Of a stretch of DNA of 32,459 nucleotides, positions 16,801 to 23,947 are shown piece by piece. Under the pieces are notes generated by a model. It made no database searches. It was not told the DNA's origin and was given only the letters and a program-made list of their open reading frames with translations. Positions within the stretch are counted from its first letter, which is position 1. Each line of letters starts with the position of its first letter. The position numbers were made by a program, and so were the translations under genes. Source of the stretch: a virus; the IMG/VR virus record IMGVR_UViG_3300044825_001594, positions 1 through 32,459 of that record. The stretch is one strand, 5' to 3'.

Positions 16801-18027
16801 TTACCTCCCCGCTACGAATGAACTTCCAGCGTTGAGGAAGGTGAAACAATATCTTAGCGCGTCCATCGCGTGGTTGTGCGCGTCTATCGGTATGCTGTGC
16901 TTCTTGTCGTTCCACGAGTATAGGCGCAGTTCGCGCTTGATGTCGTGGCTTTCCTGGCTGACTACTATTGTGAAGTCCTGCAGTGCGCGGATGCCATTCA
17001 GGATACTATCAGGACCCTTGTCGGCTTTCTGTGCGTTTACGCCGGCCTCTTGTAGTTCGGCAATCAGTCGCGGCTCGGATGTATCGCATATCACGGGCTT
17101 TCTACCCGTTCGCCGTGCAACATCGCCCCGTACGTTCGATGTGCTTAGGTTGGTGGCGTAGAGGTGCTGCCTGACATATACCCGTTTCAACTTCTTGTCA
17201 ATTGCCACCTCAACCAATGCGAGCGGGTCCGGGAAGAACCCGAAGTCCAGGCCATAGGCAGAGGGTAGGGATTCATCGAATGCGCCCTCTATCCAGTTCT
17301 GATACACCGCGCCCTCGCTGCGCTCAAGCCATTGGCCTAAAAAGCGGTGGGCGTACTTAGCGGGCTGCGTATCGCGTAGGTGTGTAATCTTATCCAGGTA
17401 GTCCTGCGAGAGGTGCGCTTTCGATACGTGCCAGGTAGTATGTATGTGCGTCAATTGCGGGTGGGTGCTGATCGGTACCTGGTGCCCGTCTATGTCGCGG
17501 TATTTCGTGTAGCCCTCGAACCAGCGGCGATATACCCAGTGGTCTGTGGTCTGTGGGTTCATCGCGATTAGAACGATGTTCGGGGCATCCTCCCGGCGTA
17601 TGCTTTCGTCTATCGTATCGAAGGCTGCCTCATCCACGAACTCCTCCGCTTCATCCACGATGAACACGTTTAGTTTAGGGATAGACTTTAGCCGTGCCGT
17701 CTGGTTCCCGCTGCTTGTCTTGATACCGGAAAACAGTATGTCCGTACCCGTTACCTTGTGCCGTATGTTGGTGCGCGTAATTTCCACGTCGCTATCCATA
17801 CCCAGCAGGCTTATTTTGTCCTGGAACTCCGGTATGATGGATATTTCCGCGGCTGTCATCGTATAGCGGGTGTATAGGATACGCCACCCAGGATGCCGGG
17901 AGAGTGCATCACACGCCCACAATGCCATGCTGAAAGACTTAGATGAAGCCCTCCCGCCTGTCAGTAGGATGTACCGCGTCTTGGGTAGCCAAAGCGGCTG
18001 ATATGCCTGGTTAATCTGTATCTGCAT
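16801..18027 (-). CDS. terL: Terminase large subunit
   Basis: This 408-residue packaging motor has all expected landmarks. Walker A is GGRASSKS at residues 24-31. Walker B is VFIVDEAEE at 121-129, with the catalytic Glu after Asp125. The C-terminal nuclease is of the RNase H type with Asp261 in YGLDFGFFPD, Asp315 in VICDTSEPR and Asp389 in DAHNHAMDALRY. It belongs to the Terminase_3/PBSX-like group. It pumps DNA through the portal using ATP and cuts concatemers. The start overlaps the small terminase by 17 bases. Confidence 0.95.
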   Translation of the reverse strand: MQIQINQAYQPLWLPKTRYILLTGGRASSKSFSMALWACDALSRHPGWRILYTRYTMTAAEISIIPEFQDKISLLGMDSDVEITRTNIRHKVTGTDILFSGIKTSSGNQTARLKSIPKLNVFIVDEAEEFVDEAAFDTIDESIRREDAPNIVLIAMNPQTTDHWVYRRWFEGYTKYRDIDGHQVPISTHPQLTHIHTTWHVSKAHLSQDYLDKITHLRDTQPAKYAHRFLGQWLERSEGAVYQNWIEGAFDESLPSAYGLDFGFFPDPLALVEVAIDKKLKRVYVRQHLYATNLSTSNVRGDVARRTGRKPVICDTSEPRLIAELQEAGVNAQKADKGPDSILNGIRALQDFTIVVSQESHDIKRELRLYSWNDKKHSIPIDAHNHAMDALRYCFTFLNAGSSFVAGR

Positions 18028-18331
18028 CCTTGATGAATACGATAGCGGCCGGGGCTTTAATCTCGTTGCCGCCTGTGGTGTGGTCTATCTGCTGCTTAGG
18101 GCGTCCGTAGCCGTATGCTAATAGCATATCAGCGGCCTTTAAGTTGCCGTCTATGGCCATCTGTCGTAGCCGCATGAGTACGGCCTCCAATGCGGTTTTC
18201 CCGTTCTTTTCGTCTGCGAGTAGTTCGGCCATTGCGCCTTTCAGGTCAGGCAGCTTGGGGCGTCCTGCGTTCTTGTTTACCCCGCCTGTTTTCAATTTAC
18301 CGCCATTACGGCCTGGTCTCATGTCTGACAT
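18011..18331 (-). CDS. terS: Terminase small subunit-like protein
   Basis: The 106-residue protein begins with the basic pattern RNGGKLKTGGVNKNAGRPKL, common to small terminases and DUF5681-type proteins. A helical domain (LEAVLMRLRQMAIDGNLKAA) and YGYGRPKQQ follow. It directly precedes and overlaps the large terminase. The expected role is recognition of the packaging site and loading of the large subunit. A second ATG three codons in is also possible as the start. Confidence 0.75.
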   Translation of the reverse strand: MSDMRPGRNGGKLKTGGVNKNAGRPKLPDLKGAMAELLADEKNGKTALEAVLMRLRQMAIDGNLKAADMLLAYGYGRPKQQIDHTTGGNEIKAPAAIVFIKDADTD

Positions 18332-18342
18332 ATTACGGGAAT

Positions 18343-18972
18343 TTAACGGGATTGGATTTCAATTATCCAAAAGTTCTTATCCTCTAACGCGAACGTGCGC
18401 CCGAACGTTTCCTCTACCGCCCTGGCAACACCTTCAAAGGCGGTGAAGTCGTCCCCGAACATTGTTCCGCCCGTTCTTAGTAGGGGCATGTATGCGGCAA
18501 TGTCGGCTTTCACATCGTCGTATTCGTGGCTCCCGTCTATGTATATGACGTCAGCCTGTACCTTTTCGCTACTTAGATACCGCGCTGCCATGAGCGAGGG
18601 CATGGGGATAGGCGTGATATAGCGCTCTACCCCTGCTGCCTGGACACAGCGCAGAAAATGGTAGTACACCCGTGGATAGCCGTGTTTCAGCATTAAATCG
18701 CGTTCCGGTGTGTCCTTATGCGTAGTCCAGAACTCCAGGGCACCCAACCAGGTATCTACGCAATAGATTCGCCCCATGCCGTTGGGTAGGTTGCGGGCCA
18801 TCTGAATAGCGCTTGCACCGTGCCAGGTTCCCACTTCGATAATCGTAGGCGCTACGTACTTAGATACGATGCGCTGAAATATCGGGTGTTCGCTATTCCA
18901 GCCCTGCGCCATCGGGAAAGCGTCATCGCTGTATGGTATGGGAAAGACGCCCTCTCCTATCTTGTTGCCCAT
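18343..18972 (-). CDS. Class I SAM-dependent methyltransferase
   Basis: The 209-residue protein has a Rossmann-type methyltransferase core. The SAM loop is IIEVGTWHGASAIQMARN (about 44-61), the acidic second strand RIYCVDTW (about 68-75), and the third block ADVIYIDGSHEYDDVKADI (about 139-157). This is the Methyltransf_24-like pattern often found with sugar or antibiotic tailoring genes. It lies at the end of the glycosyltransferase cassette, overlapping the GT2 gene by 16 bases, so O- or N-methylation of a sugar is the likely role. The acceptor is unknown. Confidence 0.75.
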   Translation of the reverse strand: MGNKIGEGVFPIPYSDDAFPMAQGWNSEHPIFQRIVSKYVAPTIIEVGTWHGASAIQMARNLPNGMGRIYCVDTWLGALEFWTTHKDTPERDLMLKHGYPRVYYHFLRCVQAAGVERYITPIPMPSLMAARYLSSEKVQADVIYIDGSHEYDDVKADIAAYMPLLRTGGTMFGDDFTAFEGVARAVEETFGRTFALEDKNFWIIEIQSR

Positions 18973-19844
18973 CGTTCGGGGTTTAGGTTGTCTAATCGGC
19001 TGTTTTCGCGGGTGCGTTGTGGTAGGTTCGCGAACACCTGCTCCATGTTGCGGGGCGTGACGGTGTTCTTAGTCGGGTCATCGTGGTTTTGGTGTATCAC
19101 CATTGCGGCCTCGTCGTGTGGGGTAATCGTGGGGATAGTCAACGCAGTACGGCGATGCAACAAGTCCACGTCTACCACGCCCCACACAGGCGATTCGTTT
19201 AGACCTCCCAGGGCTTCCCAGGTGGCACGGCTCCCGCCTCCCCATATCCACGAGTGCCATACCACATGCTTGTCCATTGCAGCGTGCACATAGTCGGCTG
19301 CAGGGCCTTCTATGGCCGTTCCTGGCACATCGTAGAAGTCCGGTATGTTGCGCACGTTCATTAAGTCATAGCCCATTTTAAGGCCATGCCAGTTGTCTTG
19401 CATGTATTCTTGCTGCGCAGGGGTAAGGTAGTAGCCCTTGCAGGAAATCCATAGCGGCGTATTGTACACCGCGCACGTCTGACGGGCTTGCTCCAGGGTG
19501 CGTTTCCCTGGCATTACCTCCGGGTGCGTGGCGAACACGGTTTCACAATGCAGGCTATAGAGGGCGTAGCTGATACCTTCGTTCAAGAACTGGGCGCTGT
19601 CCCGCCATTGGCCGTCGGGCTTTTCAAGTCGGAAGTAGTGAATATCCATCACATCTGCCCAATCGCGCACTACCTGCTCGGTGTGATCGGTGCTGGCATC
19701 GTCAATAATGATGAGACAGGTATCCTCTTTCATGGTTCGGTGGTACCATACCAGGGAGTTCTTTAGCAGGTGTGCGCGGTTGTAGGTGCCCATCACGACG
19801 GCGCAGCGGTATTGGAGGTCGGTGTGTTTTTCGGTGTATAGCAT
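18957..19844 (-). CDS. GT2-family glycosyltransferase
   Basis: This 295-residue GT-A fold enzyme has the N-terminal MGTYNRAHLLKNSLVWY motif and the IIIDDASTDHTEQVV motif (about 45-59) that bind the nucleotide sugar. WGGGSRATWEALGGLNES, with a VDVDLLHR motif after it, corresponds to the acceptor and metal region of GT2 enzymes. It starts one base after the GT75-like stop. It probably transfers a sugar to a phage or host glycan in series with the two upstream enzymes. Confidence 0.85.
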   Translation of the reverse strand: MLYTEKHTDLQYRCAVVMGTYNRAHLLKNSLVWYHRTMKEDTCLIIIDDASTDHTEQVVRDWADVMDIHYFRLEKPDGQWRDSAQFLNEGISYALYSLHCETVFATHPEVMPGKRTLEQARQTCAVYNTPLWISCKGYYLTPAQQEYMQDNWHGLKMGYDLMNVRNIPDFYDVPGTAIEGPAADYVHAAMDKHVVWHSWIWGGGSRATWEALGGLNESPVWGVVDVDLLHRRTALTIPTITPHDEAAMVIHQNHDDPTKNTVTPRNMEQVFANLPQRTRENSRLDNLNPERWATR

Positions 19845-19845
19845 G

Positions 19846-20781
19846 TTACTTGGTTAATGCCTGCCATTGGCGCAAGCGATTGGAATAAAGCGTTACATAG
19901 GGATGCAGCGAAGAATATGGCGGTGGCACATGCCCAAGTATTTCGGGCATATACTTATACATCGTCTCGTTGAGTTCCATCCCAGGGGCTTCTTTTCGCA
20001 GGTTCGCCCATACGTTAGACGCCCGGCGGTGTTCCACGACGGAGTAACCGGATACGGCGGCACCGTTCAGCACATTGTCAATTGCGTATTTCATTACCAA
20101 GCCCGCCCAGATGTCGGCGAAGCGGTCGAACACTTCCAGCCCGTCCTGGAGCAGCTTCCTACCCATAGGTGCTTGGTAGGCGTAGGGTAGCAGTTCTTTC
20201 CGAAAGGCGAAGTTCATGGCGCACACCGGGAAAAAGACATGGCGGGGGATGTGAAAATGGTTGAACTCCACATCTCGCAATTCGGGGTATTGGAGTTGTT
20301 GTATCGCATCCAGGTCGGGAACATTCGACCATAGCCCGTGGGATAGCAGTACGGGGTATTTGGGAAGATAGTACGGAACGCCCCGCATATTCATTTTCGT
20401 TTTCGTCGTGTTCTGCCAGTCCAGCACTACTTCCTGCCCGAGTGCATCAAGATGGGTTTGTATCGTATCGCCATTAGGCAACACATCATCATCCAGGGAG
20501 AGGTACACGTCGGGTTTCGAGTGCCGATGCGCGACAAGGAAGCCCAGGTTGCGCACGGCGTCCGTGAAATTATAGATACATGTGGGTATTTCGATTTCGA
20601 TATTACCCCATAGGAGTGCGCCTTCATAGTTGAAACGCTGTACTATGGGTATTTCCCCATCCAGGACGCGGTACACATCGCAGTTGTGCCGCTGGAACAA
20701 TTGCACCCAGGCGGGCATGAATTCGTCATCGAATAATTCCGGCCTGATTGTCGGGATAATTACCGCAATTTTCTTTTTCAT
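19846..20781 (-). CDS. Reversibly glycosylated polypeptide / UDP-arabinopyranose mutase-like (GT75)
   Basis: The start at 20781 overlaps the GT-B stop as ATGA, giving 311 residues. The sequence carries the signature blocks of the RGP/UAM family: IIPTIRP at 8-14, LSLDDDVLP at 94-102 (metal/nucleotide-sugar site), MRGVPYYLP at 132-140, SHGLWSNVPDLDA at 147-159, VCAMNFAF at 186-193, FADIWAGLV at 221-229 and HRRASNVWANLRKE at 251-264. Plant members interconvert UDP-arabinopyranose and UDP-arabinofuranose and glycosylate themselves. The plant arginine after DDD-containing regions cannot be aligned by eye with certainty. A substrate other than UDP-arabinose is possible. I consider the family call firm and the substrate open. 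Confidence 0.85.
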   Translation of the reverse strand: MKKKIAVIIPTIRPELFDDEFMPAWVQLFQRHNCDVYRVLDGEIPIVQRFNYEGALLWGNIEIEIPTCIYNFTDAVRNLGFLVAHRHSKPDVYLSLDDDVLPNGDTIQTHLDALGQEVVLDWQNTTKTKMNMRGVPYYLPKYPVLLSHGLWSNVPDLDAIQQLQYPELRDVEFNHFHIPRHVFFPVCAMNFAFRKELLPYAYQAPMGRKLLQDGLEVFDRFADIWAGLVMKYAIDNVLNGAAVSGYSVVEHRRASNVWANLRKEAPGMELNETMYKYMPEILGHVPPPYSSLHPYVTLYSNRLRQWQALTK

Positions 20782-21767
20782 AGGCTTTCCAGTATTGATT
20801 TTCGTAATTGGTTCCATGTGTCCAGGTTCCGGTGTTTTTCCATCCATGCCCGGCCTGTTTTCACAGTTTCTTGCTTATCAATCTTCCCGCTTCGTATCTC
20901 GCTCAATAGTACTTGCAAGTGCATGGGGTTCTTATAGCGCACTACGCCTGGGTGTTCCCATTCTGCCAGCCCTTCCGGCGCAAGGACGGCGCCTCCGGCG
21001 GTGAGGACCTCCATTGCAAATATGTTGGATTTCGCTTGGTTGAAGTCATCCAGGGTTAGGGGATACAAGCCCCAGTCTATACCACTATTCCGCATACCCT
21101 CAAATAGTTGGTACATCGTCTGCCAGGGGATGAAGTTGGCTTTCCCTTTGAACCAAGGCAGTAGGAACTTTTCGATACCGATGAACATGAGCGAAGTGGA
21201 CGGATCGTCTCCGAGCATACGCCACACCTTTTCAATTGTCCATAAGTCGTCCAAGTGCGTGGTGCTACCCCTCCAGAACACGCGCAATGGGTTGTGCTGT
21301 GGCACGATTTCGCCGTATGGGGTGCTTTGCATGTTCGGGCAATTAGGTACGACGTATATTGGCTTGTCGAAATATTGCGCGTAGAAGTCCGCCAGGAAGG
21401 GGGTGCTGACAATTAGCGCGTCGCCCATACTAAGGGCTGCATCCATCGTCTGTTTTACCTGTGGGTTGTTGAAGTGCTTCGATGCGGGGTTGGCATCGGT
21501 TAGCCCGTGTAGCAAGTCGTCAATATCCAGGAGTATCTTTTTCCCCATGCGCTTCGCCTCTGCTATGAAATTCAGCGTTTCATCGCCGTTGGGGCGTTGC
21601 ACCACCATCACATCTGACGTGTACATGTGGTGCCATTTGCAGTTTTGGGGGTATTGGATTTCCAGGCTGATACTTTTATCTACTTCCGCCAGGCGCCCGA
21701 ACGGGCCAATGGTGCGGTAATAGTCCGTTGCCGCGCTGGTTGGGTTGGCTAATATGAGTATCTTCAT
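20778..21767 (-). CDS. GT-B fold glycosyltransferase
   Basis: This 329-residue protein looks like a GT1/GT4-type glycosyltransferase. The N-terminal Rossmann strand is MKILILANPTSAATDYYRT. ILLDIDDLLHGLTDAN follows at about 78-93, VPNCPN at about 139-144, VFWRGSTTHLDDLW at about 163-176, and the donor-binding region KSNIFAMEVLTAGGAVLAPE at about 246-265. The N-terminal DYYR pattern is shared with phage and prophage members. It is the first gene of the sugar cassette and overlaps the 80-residue upstream gene by 4 bases and the GT75-like gene by 4 bases. Confidence 0.8.
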   Translation of the reverse strand: MKILILANPTSAATDYYRTIGPFGRLAEVDKSISLEIQYPQNCKWHHMYTSDVMVVQRPNGDETLNFIAEAKRMGKKILLDIDDLLHGLTDANPASKHFNNPQVKQTMDAALSMGDALIVSTPFLADFYAQYFDKPIYVVPNCPNMQSTPYGEIVPQHNPLRVFWRGSTTHLDDLWTIEKVWRMLGDDPSTSLMFIGIEKFLLPWFKGKANFIPWQTMYQLFEGMRNSGIDWGLYPLTLDDFNQAKSNIFAMEVLTAGGAVLAPEGLAEWEHPGVVRYKNPMHLQVLLSEIRSGKIDKQETVKTGRAWMEKHRNLDTWNQLRKSILESL

Positions 21768-22006
21768 TCGATTATCGTTGTTGCTTCCAATGGGTAATGC
21801 TTCCTAAGTTCTGTTATCTCGCTATCAGGGTCCTGGCACACCTTTTCAATCACTACCAGGACGTCGCCTGTCTTAGTATGCCGTGCGCTCCGTATGCCCC
21901 ACCCCGCTACCTTCCAGGGGGCTTCTACCCCGAACGCTTTCACCATGTGAGCAGTGCGCTCCATGCCTGGGAGGGGTAGGCGTATGGTTGCGGTGGCTAT
22001 CTTCAT
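21764..22006 (-). CDS. Small protein, unknown
   Basis: Using the ATG at 22006, which overlaps the upstream stop by 4 bases, gives 80 residues (MKIATATIRLPLPGMERTAH...). A longer reading from 22132 would run through the previous gene and is unlikely. The fold looks like a small alpha/beta domain. I do not recognise it. Translational coupling to the MazG-like gene upstream and the glycosyltransferase downstream is the only clue. Confidence 0.6.
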   Translation of the reverse strand: MKIATATIRLPLPGMERTAHMVKAFGVEAPWKVAGWGIRSARHTKTGDVLVVIEKVCQDPDSEITELRKHYPLEATTIIE

Positions 22007-22287
22007 ATCCCTTCTTGTCCTTCGATTATCGCAGCCGCCATCCTCAGCAGCGTGCGGGCAAATTCGTACTCGTTCGCTTTTAAGGCGTACTGTGCGCCGT
22101 CGAGCAATTCTTCCAGTAGGTGCTGCAGCCATTCTTCCCGTGTCAAATCATCGCGGTCTATGCTGTGCCCGTACTTTTTCTTACCCGTGCTTTGGCGGGC
22201 TTCTACCATAAATAGGAGTTTTCCGCGAACGGGTAGCTCTAACTGCATGGTGCGGGTTATGTCGTTTATGGTTTCCAGTACTGTCAT
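22003..22287 (-). CDS. MazG-like helical protein
   Basis: The 94-residue all-helical protein contains STGKKKYGHSIDRDDLTREE, then LLEELLDGAQYALKANEYEF. The acidic EEW..H-EELLD spacing is reminiscent of the all-alpha NTP pyrophosphatases (MazG/dUTPase superfamily), which use EExxE and ExxD to bind magnesium. The first motif is not complete, so activity is uncertain. Encoded two genes after dCTP deaminase, it fits nucleotide pool management. ATGA overlaps occur on both sides. Confidence 0.5.
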   Translation of the reverse strand: MTVLETINDITRTMQLELPVRGKLLFMVEARQSTGKKKYGHSIDRDDLTREEWLQHLLEELLDGAQYALKANEYEFARTLLRMAAAIIEGQEGI

Positions 22288-22478
22288 TGCGCCTCATTTT
22301 TCAGCCCTTCAATCACCTTTTGCAGCTTTGCCAGGGCTATGTCACGTTGTACGCTTTCCCGCGCCAGTTCGGAAAGTTGGCGGGCGTGTGCCAGGCGTTC
22401 TTTGTGTTGCCCAAACTTATAGCCCAAATCAGCACATAAGGCGCAAAGAAGAAGGAGCAAGAGTATTGTGATTATCAT
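22284..22478 (-). CDS. Small membrane-anchored coiled-coil protein
   Basis: This 64-residue protein has an N-terminal hydrophobic helix (MIITILLLLLLCALCADLGY) and a charged helical remainder (RLAHARQLSELARESVQRDI). It is probably a single-pass inner membrane protein with a cytoplasmic or periplasmic helix. It starts 15 bases after the U-tract of the terminator at 22493. An upstream ATG at 22485 is out of frame. It could act at lysis (spanin-like), but no lysis gene lies next to it and no lipobox is seen. Confidence 0.55.
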   Translation of the reverse strand: MIITILLLLLLCALCADLGYKFGQHKERLAHARQLSELARESVQRDIALAKLQKVIEGLKNEAQ

Positions 22479-22492
22479 ATTGCATTTTTGTT

Positions 22493-22522
22493 AAAAACCC
22501 TCCCAGCGGATAGCCGGGAGGG
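22493..22522 (-). terminator. Intrinsic terminator after dCTP deaminase
   Basis: On the minus strand CCCTCCC at 22522-22516 pairs with GGGAGGG at 22504-22498. The stem can extend by GC pairs and is followed by five T. It lies 31 bases after the dCTP deaminase stop. Confidence 0.8.
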
Positions 22523-22552
22523 AAAACCAAAAACATCTATAATCGCAAAGCC

Positions 22553-23122
22553 CTATGAAGTGATACCTGTAAGTTTTCGATATAGCCGCGACGGTTGCGG
22601 CTTTGGGTCGTGGGCATCGGTGTATGTGGATGCTTTGCGCTGCATGTACCCAACCTCAGGCATAGATTTCGGGACGTGGTAGCTTATTTGGCCAATGGGC
22701 ATCCCGGCGTAGACGCGCACCCGTTGCACCACGAAAATCTCCAATGTCCAGTACCCACGATAACCCAGGTCGCCAAAGCCTGCGGTTGCGTGAATGTTGA
22801 TACCCAACCGGCCAACACCGCTTTTGCCCTCCAATATGGGCACGTAACGGTGCGTCTCCGTGTATTCCATCGTAGAGCCAAGGTATATCTCGCCAGGCTC
22901 CAACACTATCCCGTTTTCGGGGATTTCAAAATACCGGACGTTGCACGGCTTAGCCGCGTCAATTACCTCAAGATTGCCCTCCAATTCAGGTTCATAGATA
23001 CACATGAAATTAGAAAGGCGCACATCGATACTATTAGTACCAATTGCACCCGGTGCTATGGGCTTTACGACAATGTCGCCCTGGTTGAGGGCGTCAATAA
23101 GGTCTTGTTTTGTTAGAATCAT
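22553..23122 (-). CDS. dcd: dCTP deaminase
   Basis: The ATG at 23122 gives 189 residues, close to the usual size (about 193); the longer upstream reading would start inside the tRNA-like gene. The conserved core is EGKSGVGRLGINIHATAGFG at 98-117, followed by DLGYRGYWTLEIF at 118-130. Arg105 and catalytic Glu128 (in TLE) sit where the family requires them. The enzyme deaminates dCTP to dUTP for dTTP synthesis, acting as a trimer. The leader is AAAACCAAACA before ATG. The tRNA-like gene ends about 14 bases upstream, so both may share a transcript. Bifunctional dCTP deaminase-dUTPase is possible. Confidence 0.85.
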   Translation of the reverse strand: MILTKQDLIDALNQGDIVVKPIAPGAIGTNSIDVRLSNFMCIYEPELEGNLEVIDAAKPCNVRYFEIPENGIVLEPGEIYLGSTMEYTETHRYVPILEGKSGVGRLGINIHATAGFGDLGYRGYWTLEIFVVQRVRVYAGMPIGQISYHVPKSMPEVGYMQRKASTYTDAHDPKPQPSRLYRKLTGITS

Positions 23123-23136
23123 TGTTTGGTTTTTAG

Positions 23137-23211
23137 CCGCAGGGGTGGGAGTCGAACCCACTATCTCCAGCCTGGTAATGAGCTGGCGGAATGCCGTTTT
23201 CCCACCCCACG
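23137..23211 (-). tRNA. tRNA-like gene with 10-nt anticodon loop
   Basis: Read from 23211 to 23137, the sequence folds into a cloverleaf. The acceptor CGTGGGG pairs with CCCTGCG (two G-U pairs). The D stem GGAA/TTCC has a 7-base loop containing GG. The anticodon stem is CCAGC/GCTGG, the variable loop has 5 bases, and the T arm is GTGGG-TTCGACT-CCCAC. The anticodon loop TCATTACCAG has 10 bases instead of 7, or 8 if a T-G pair closes it. CAT (Met) or TAC (Val) could therefore be presented. No CCA is encoded. Everything outside the anticodon loop is standard. Confidence 0.7.
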
Positions 23212-23216
23212 AAATT

Positions 23217-23240
23217 GCCCCGACCTCTTTTGGCCGGGGC
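23217..23240 (-). other. GC-rich hairpin next to tRNA 5' end
   Basis: On the minus strand GCCCCGGCC and GGTCGGGGC form a 9-bp stem (one G-U) with loop AAAAGA. No T-run follows. It ends 5 bases before the tRNA-like gene and could be a processing signal or a weak terminator. Confidence 0.5.
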
Positions 23241-23386
23241 GTTCAATTTCCGTAATAACAAATCCCAAAAACCCTATCAAGATTTTCAGCCCCTACCCCA
23301 TCCGCTGACACCGTGCCCGGTGCATAAAATCGCAATTTTCCCGTAACAATCCTATAACGGACGCGCCGCGGTCTGCAGGGCGGGGG

Positions 23387-23554
23387 CTATTCGTTCATTC
23401 GTCTAAGTTTATTCAATCGGACTTCTTCTTCCTTTTGTGCGTGGTAAACCGCTAATGCGAAAAACGCAACCACCATATTTTCTAAGCTCGGAAGTTTTGG
23501 TTTGATTTCAGGCTTATTCGATTGCTTTTTCTTATTCTTTTTCGCTTTCCCCAT
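23387..23554 (-). CDS. Small basic protein with hydrophobic segment
   Basis: I translated an ORF of 55 residues starting at the ATG at 23554. It begins MGKAKKNKKKQSNKPEIKPK, has a short hydrophobic stretch (MVVAFFALAVY), then a charged helix, and ends in RRMNE. The start lies inside the upstream 40-residue ORF, overlapping it by 23 bases, and no other gene uses this stretch. Possibly a peripheral membrane or nucleic-acid-binding peptide. Support comes only from the open frame and tight packing. Confidence 0.45.
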   Translation of the reverse strand: MGKAKKNKKKQSNKPEIKPKLPSLENMVVAFFALAVYHAQKEEEVRLNKLRRMNE

Positions 23555-23654
23555 CGCGTTGATTGTTTTTTGCTTGCCATGCCAGGTAGATTGCCAGCAT
23601 CCCGACGACGGCGAAGGCCAGGATAGCTCCGAAAAAGAGGGCGGCGATTATCAT
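23532..23654 (-). CDS. Tiny single-pass membrane protein
   Basis: An ORF of 40 residues (MIIAALFFGAILAFAVVGML...) starts at 23654 with an ATGA overlap with the preceding gene. It is one hydrophobic helix of about 25 residues followed by a short charged tail (NNQRDGESEKE). The ATGA coupling supports it being real. A role in the host membrane, such as exclusion or lysis control, cannot be told from sequence. Confidence 0.5.
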   Translation of the reverse strand: MIIAALFFGAILAFAVVGMLAIYLAWQAKNNQRDGESEKE

Positions 23655-23947
23655 TTGTAGGCGTTAATTTCGCGCTGGGCGGCCATTATTTTTGCCCGCT
23701 CGTCGCCATTGATGGTATTGTCCAAGTGCCACTCTAACGCCTGTTTCAAGACGTTTAGGCAGCGGGTGCGTTCATGCGTTCCGGGTTGCGTGTGCGAGGG
23801 GTGTAAGTTTTGATAAATCTTACCCCAGTAGTTGTACTGATGATATTTCGAGTCCTTATTGTATTGGCTGTCGTAGTGTTCGGCTTTGGCGTGTGCATCT
23901 CGCGCCGACAATTCGGGAAGGGGAAAAATCGTATTGGTTGCGCTCAT
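23651..23947 (-). CDS. Hypothetical protein
   Basis: The 98-residue protein is rich in His, Tyr and Asn (YDSQYNKDSKYHQYNYWGKI) with a helical C-terminal half (LNVLKQALEWHLDNTINGDE). I do not recognise it. It begins with an ATGA overlap on the secreted protein gene and ends with another on the tiny membrane ORF, so it belongs to the transcript that probably starts at the promoter near 24276. Confidence 0.6.
   Translation of the reverse strand: MSATNTIFPLPELSARDAHAKAEHYDSQYNKDSKYHQYNYWGKIYQNLHPSHTQPGTHERTRCLNVLKQALEWHLDNTINGDERAKIMAAQREINAYK

Noticed and set aside
23241-23386. Promoter for tRNA-dcd, such as TAGGATTG near 23360
   Set aside because: Only a partial -7 match and no -33 element at suitable distance.
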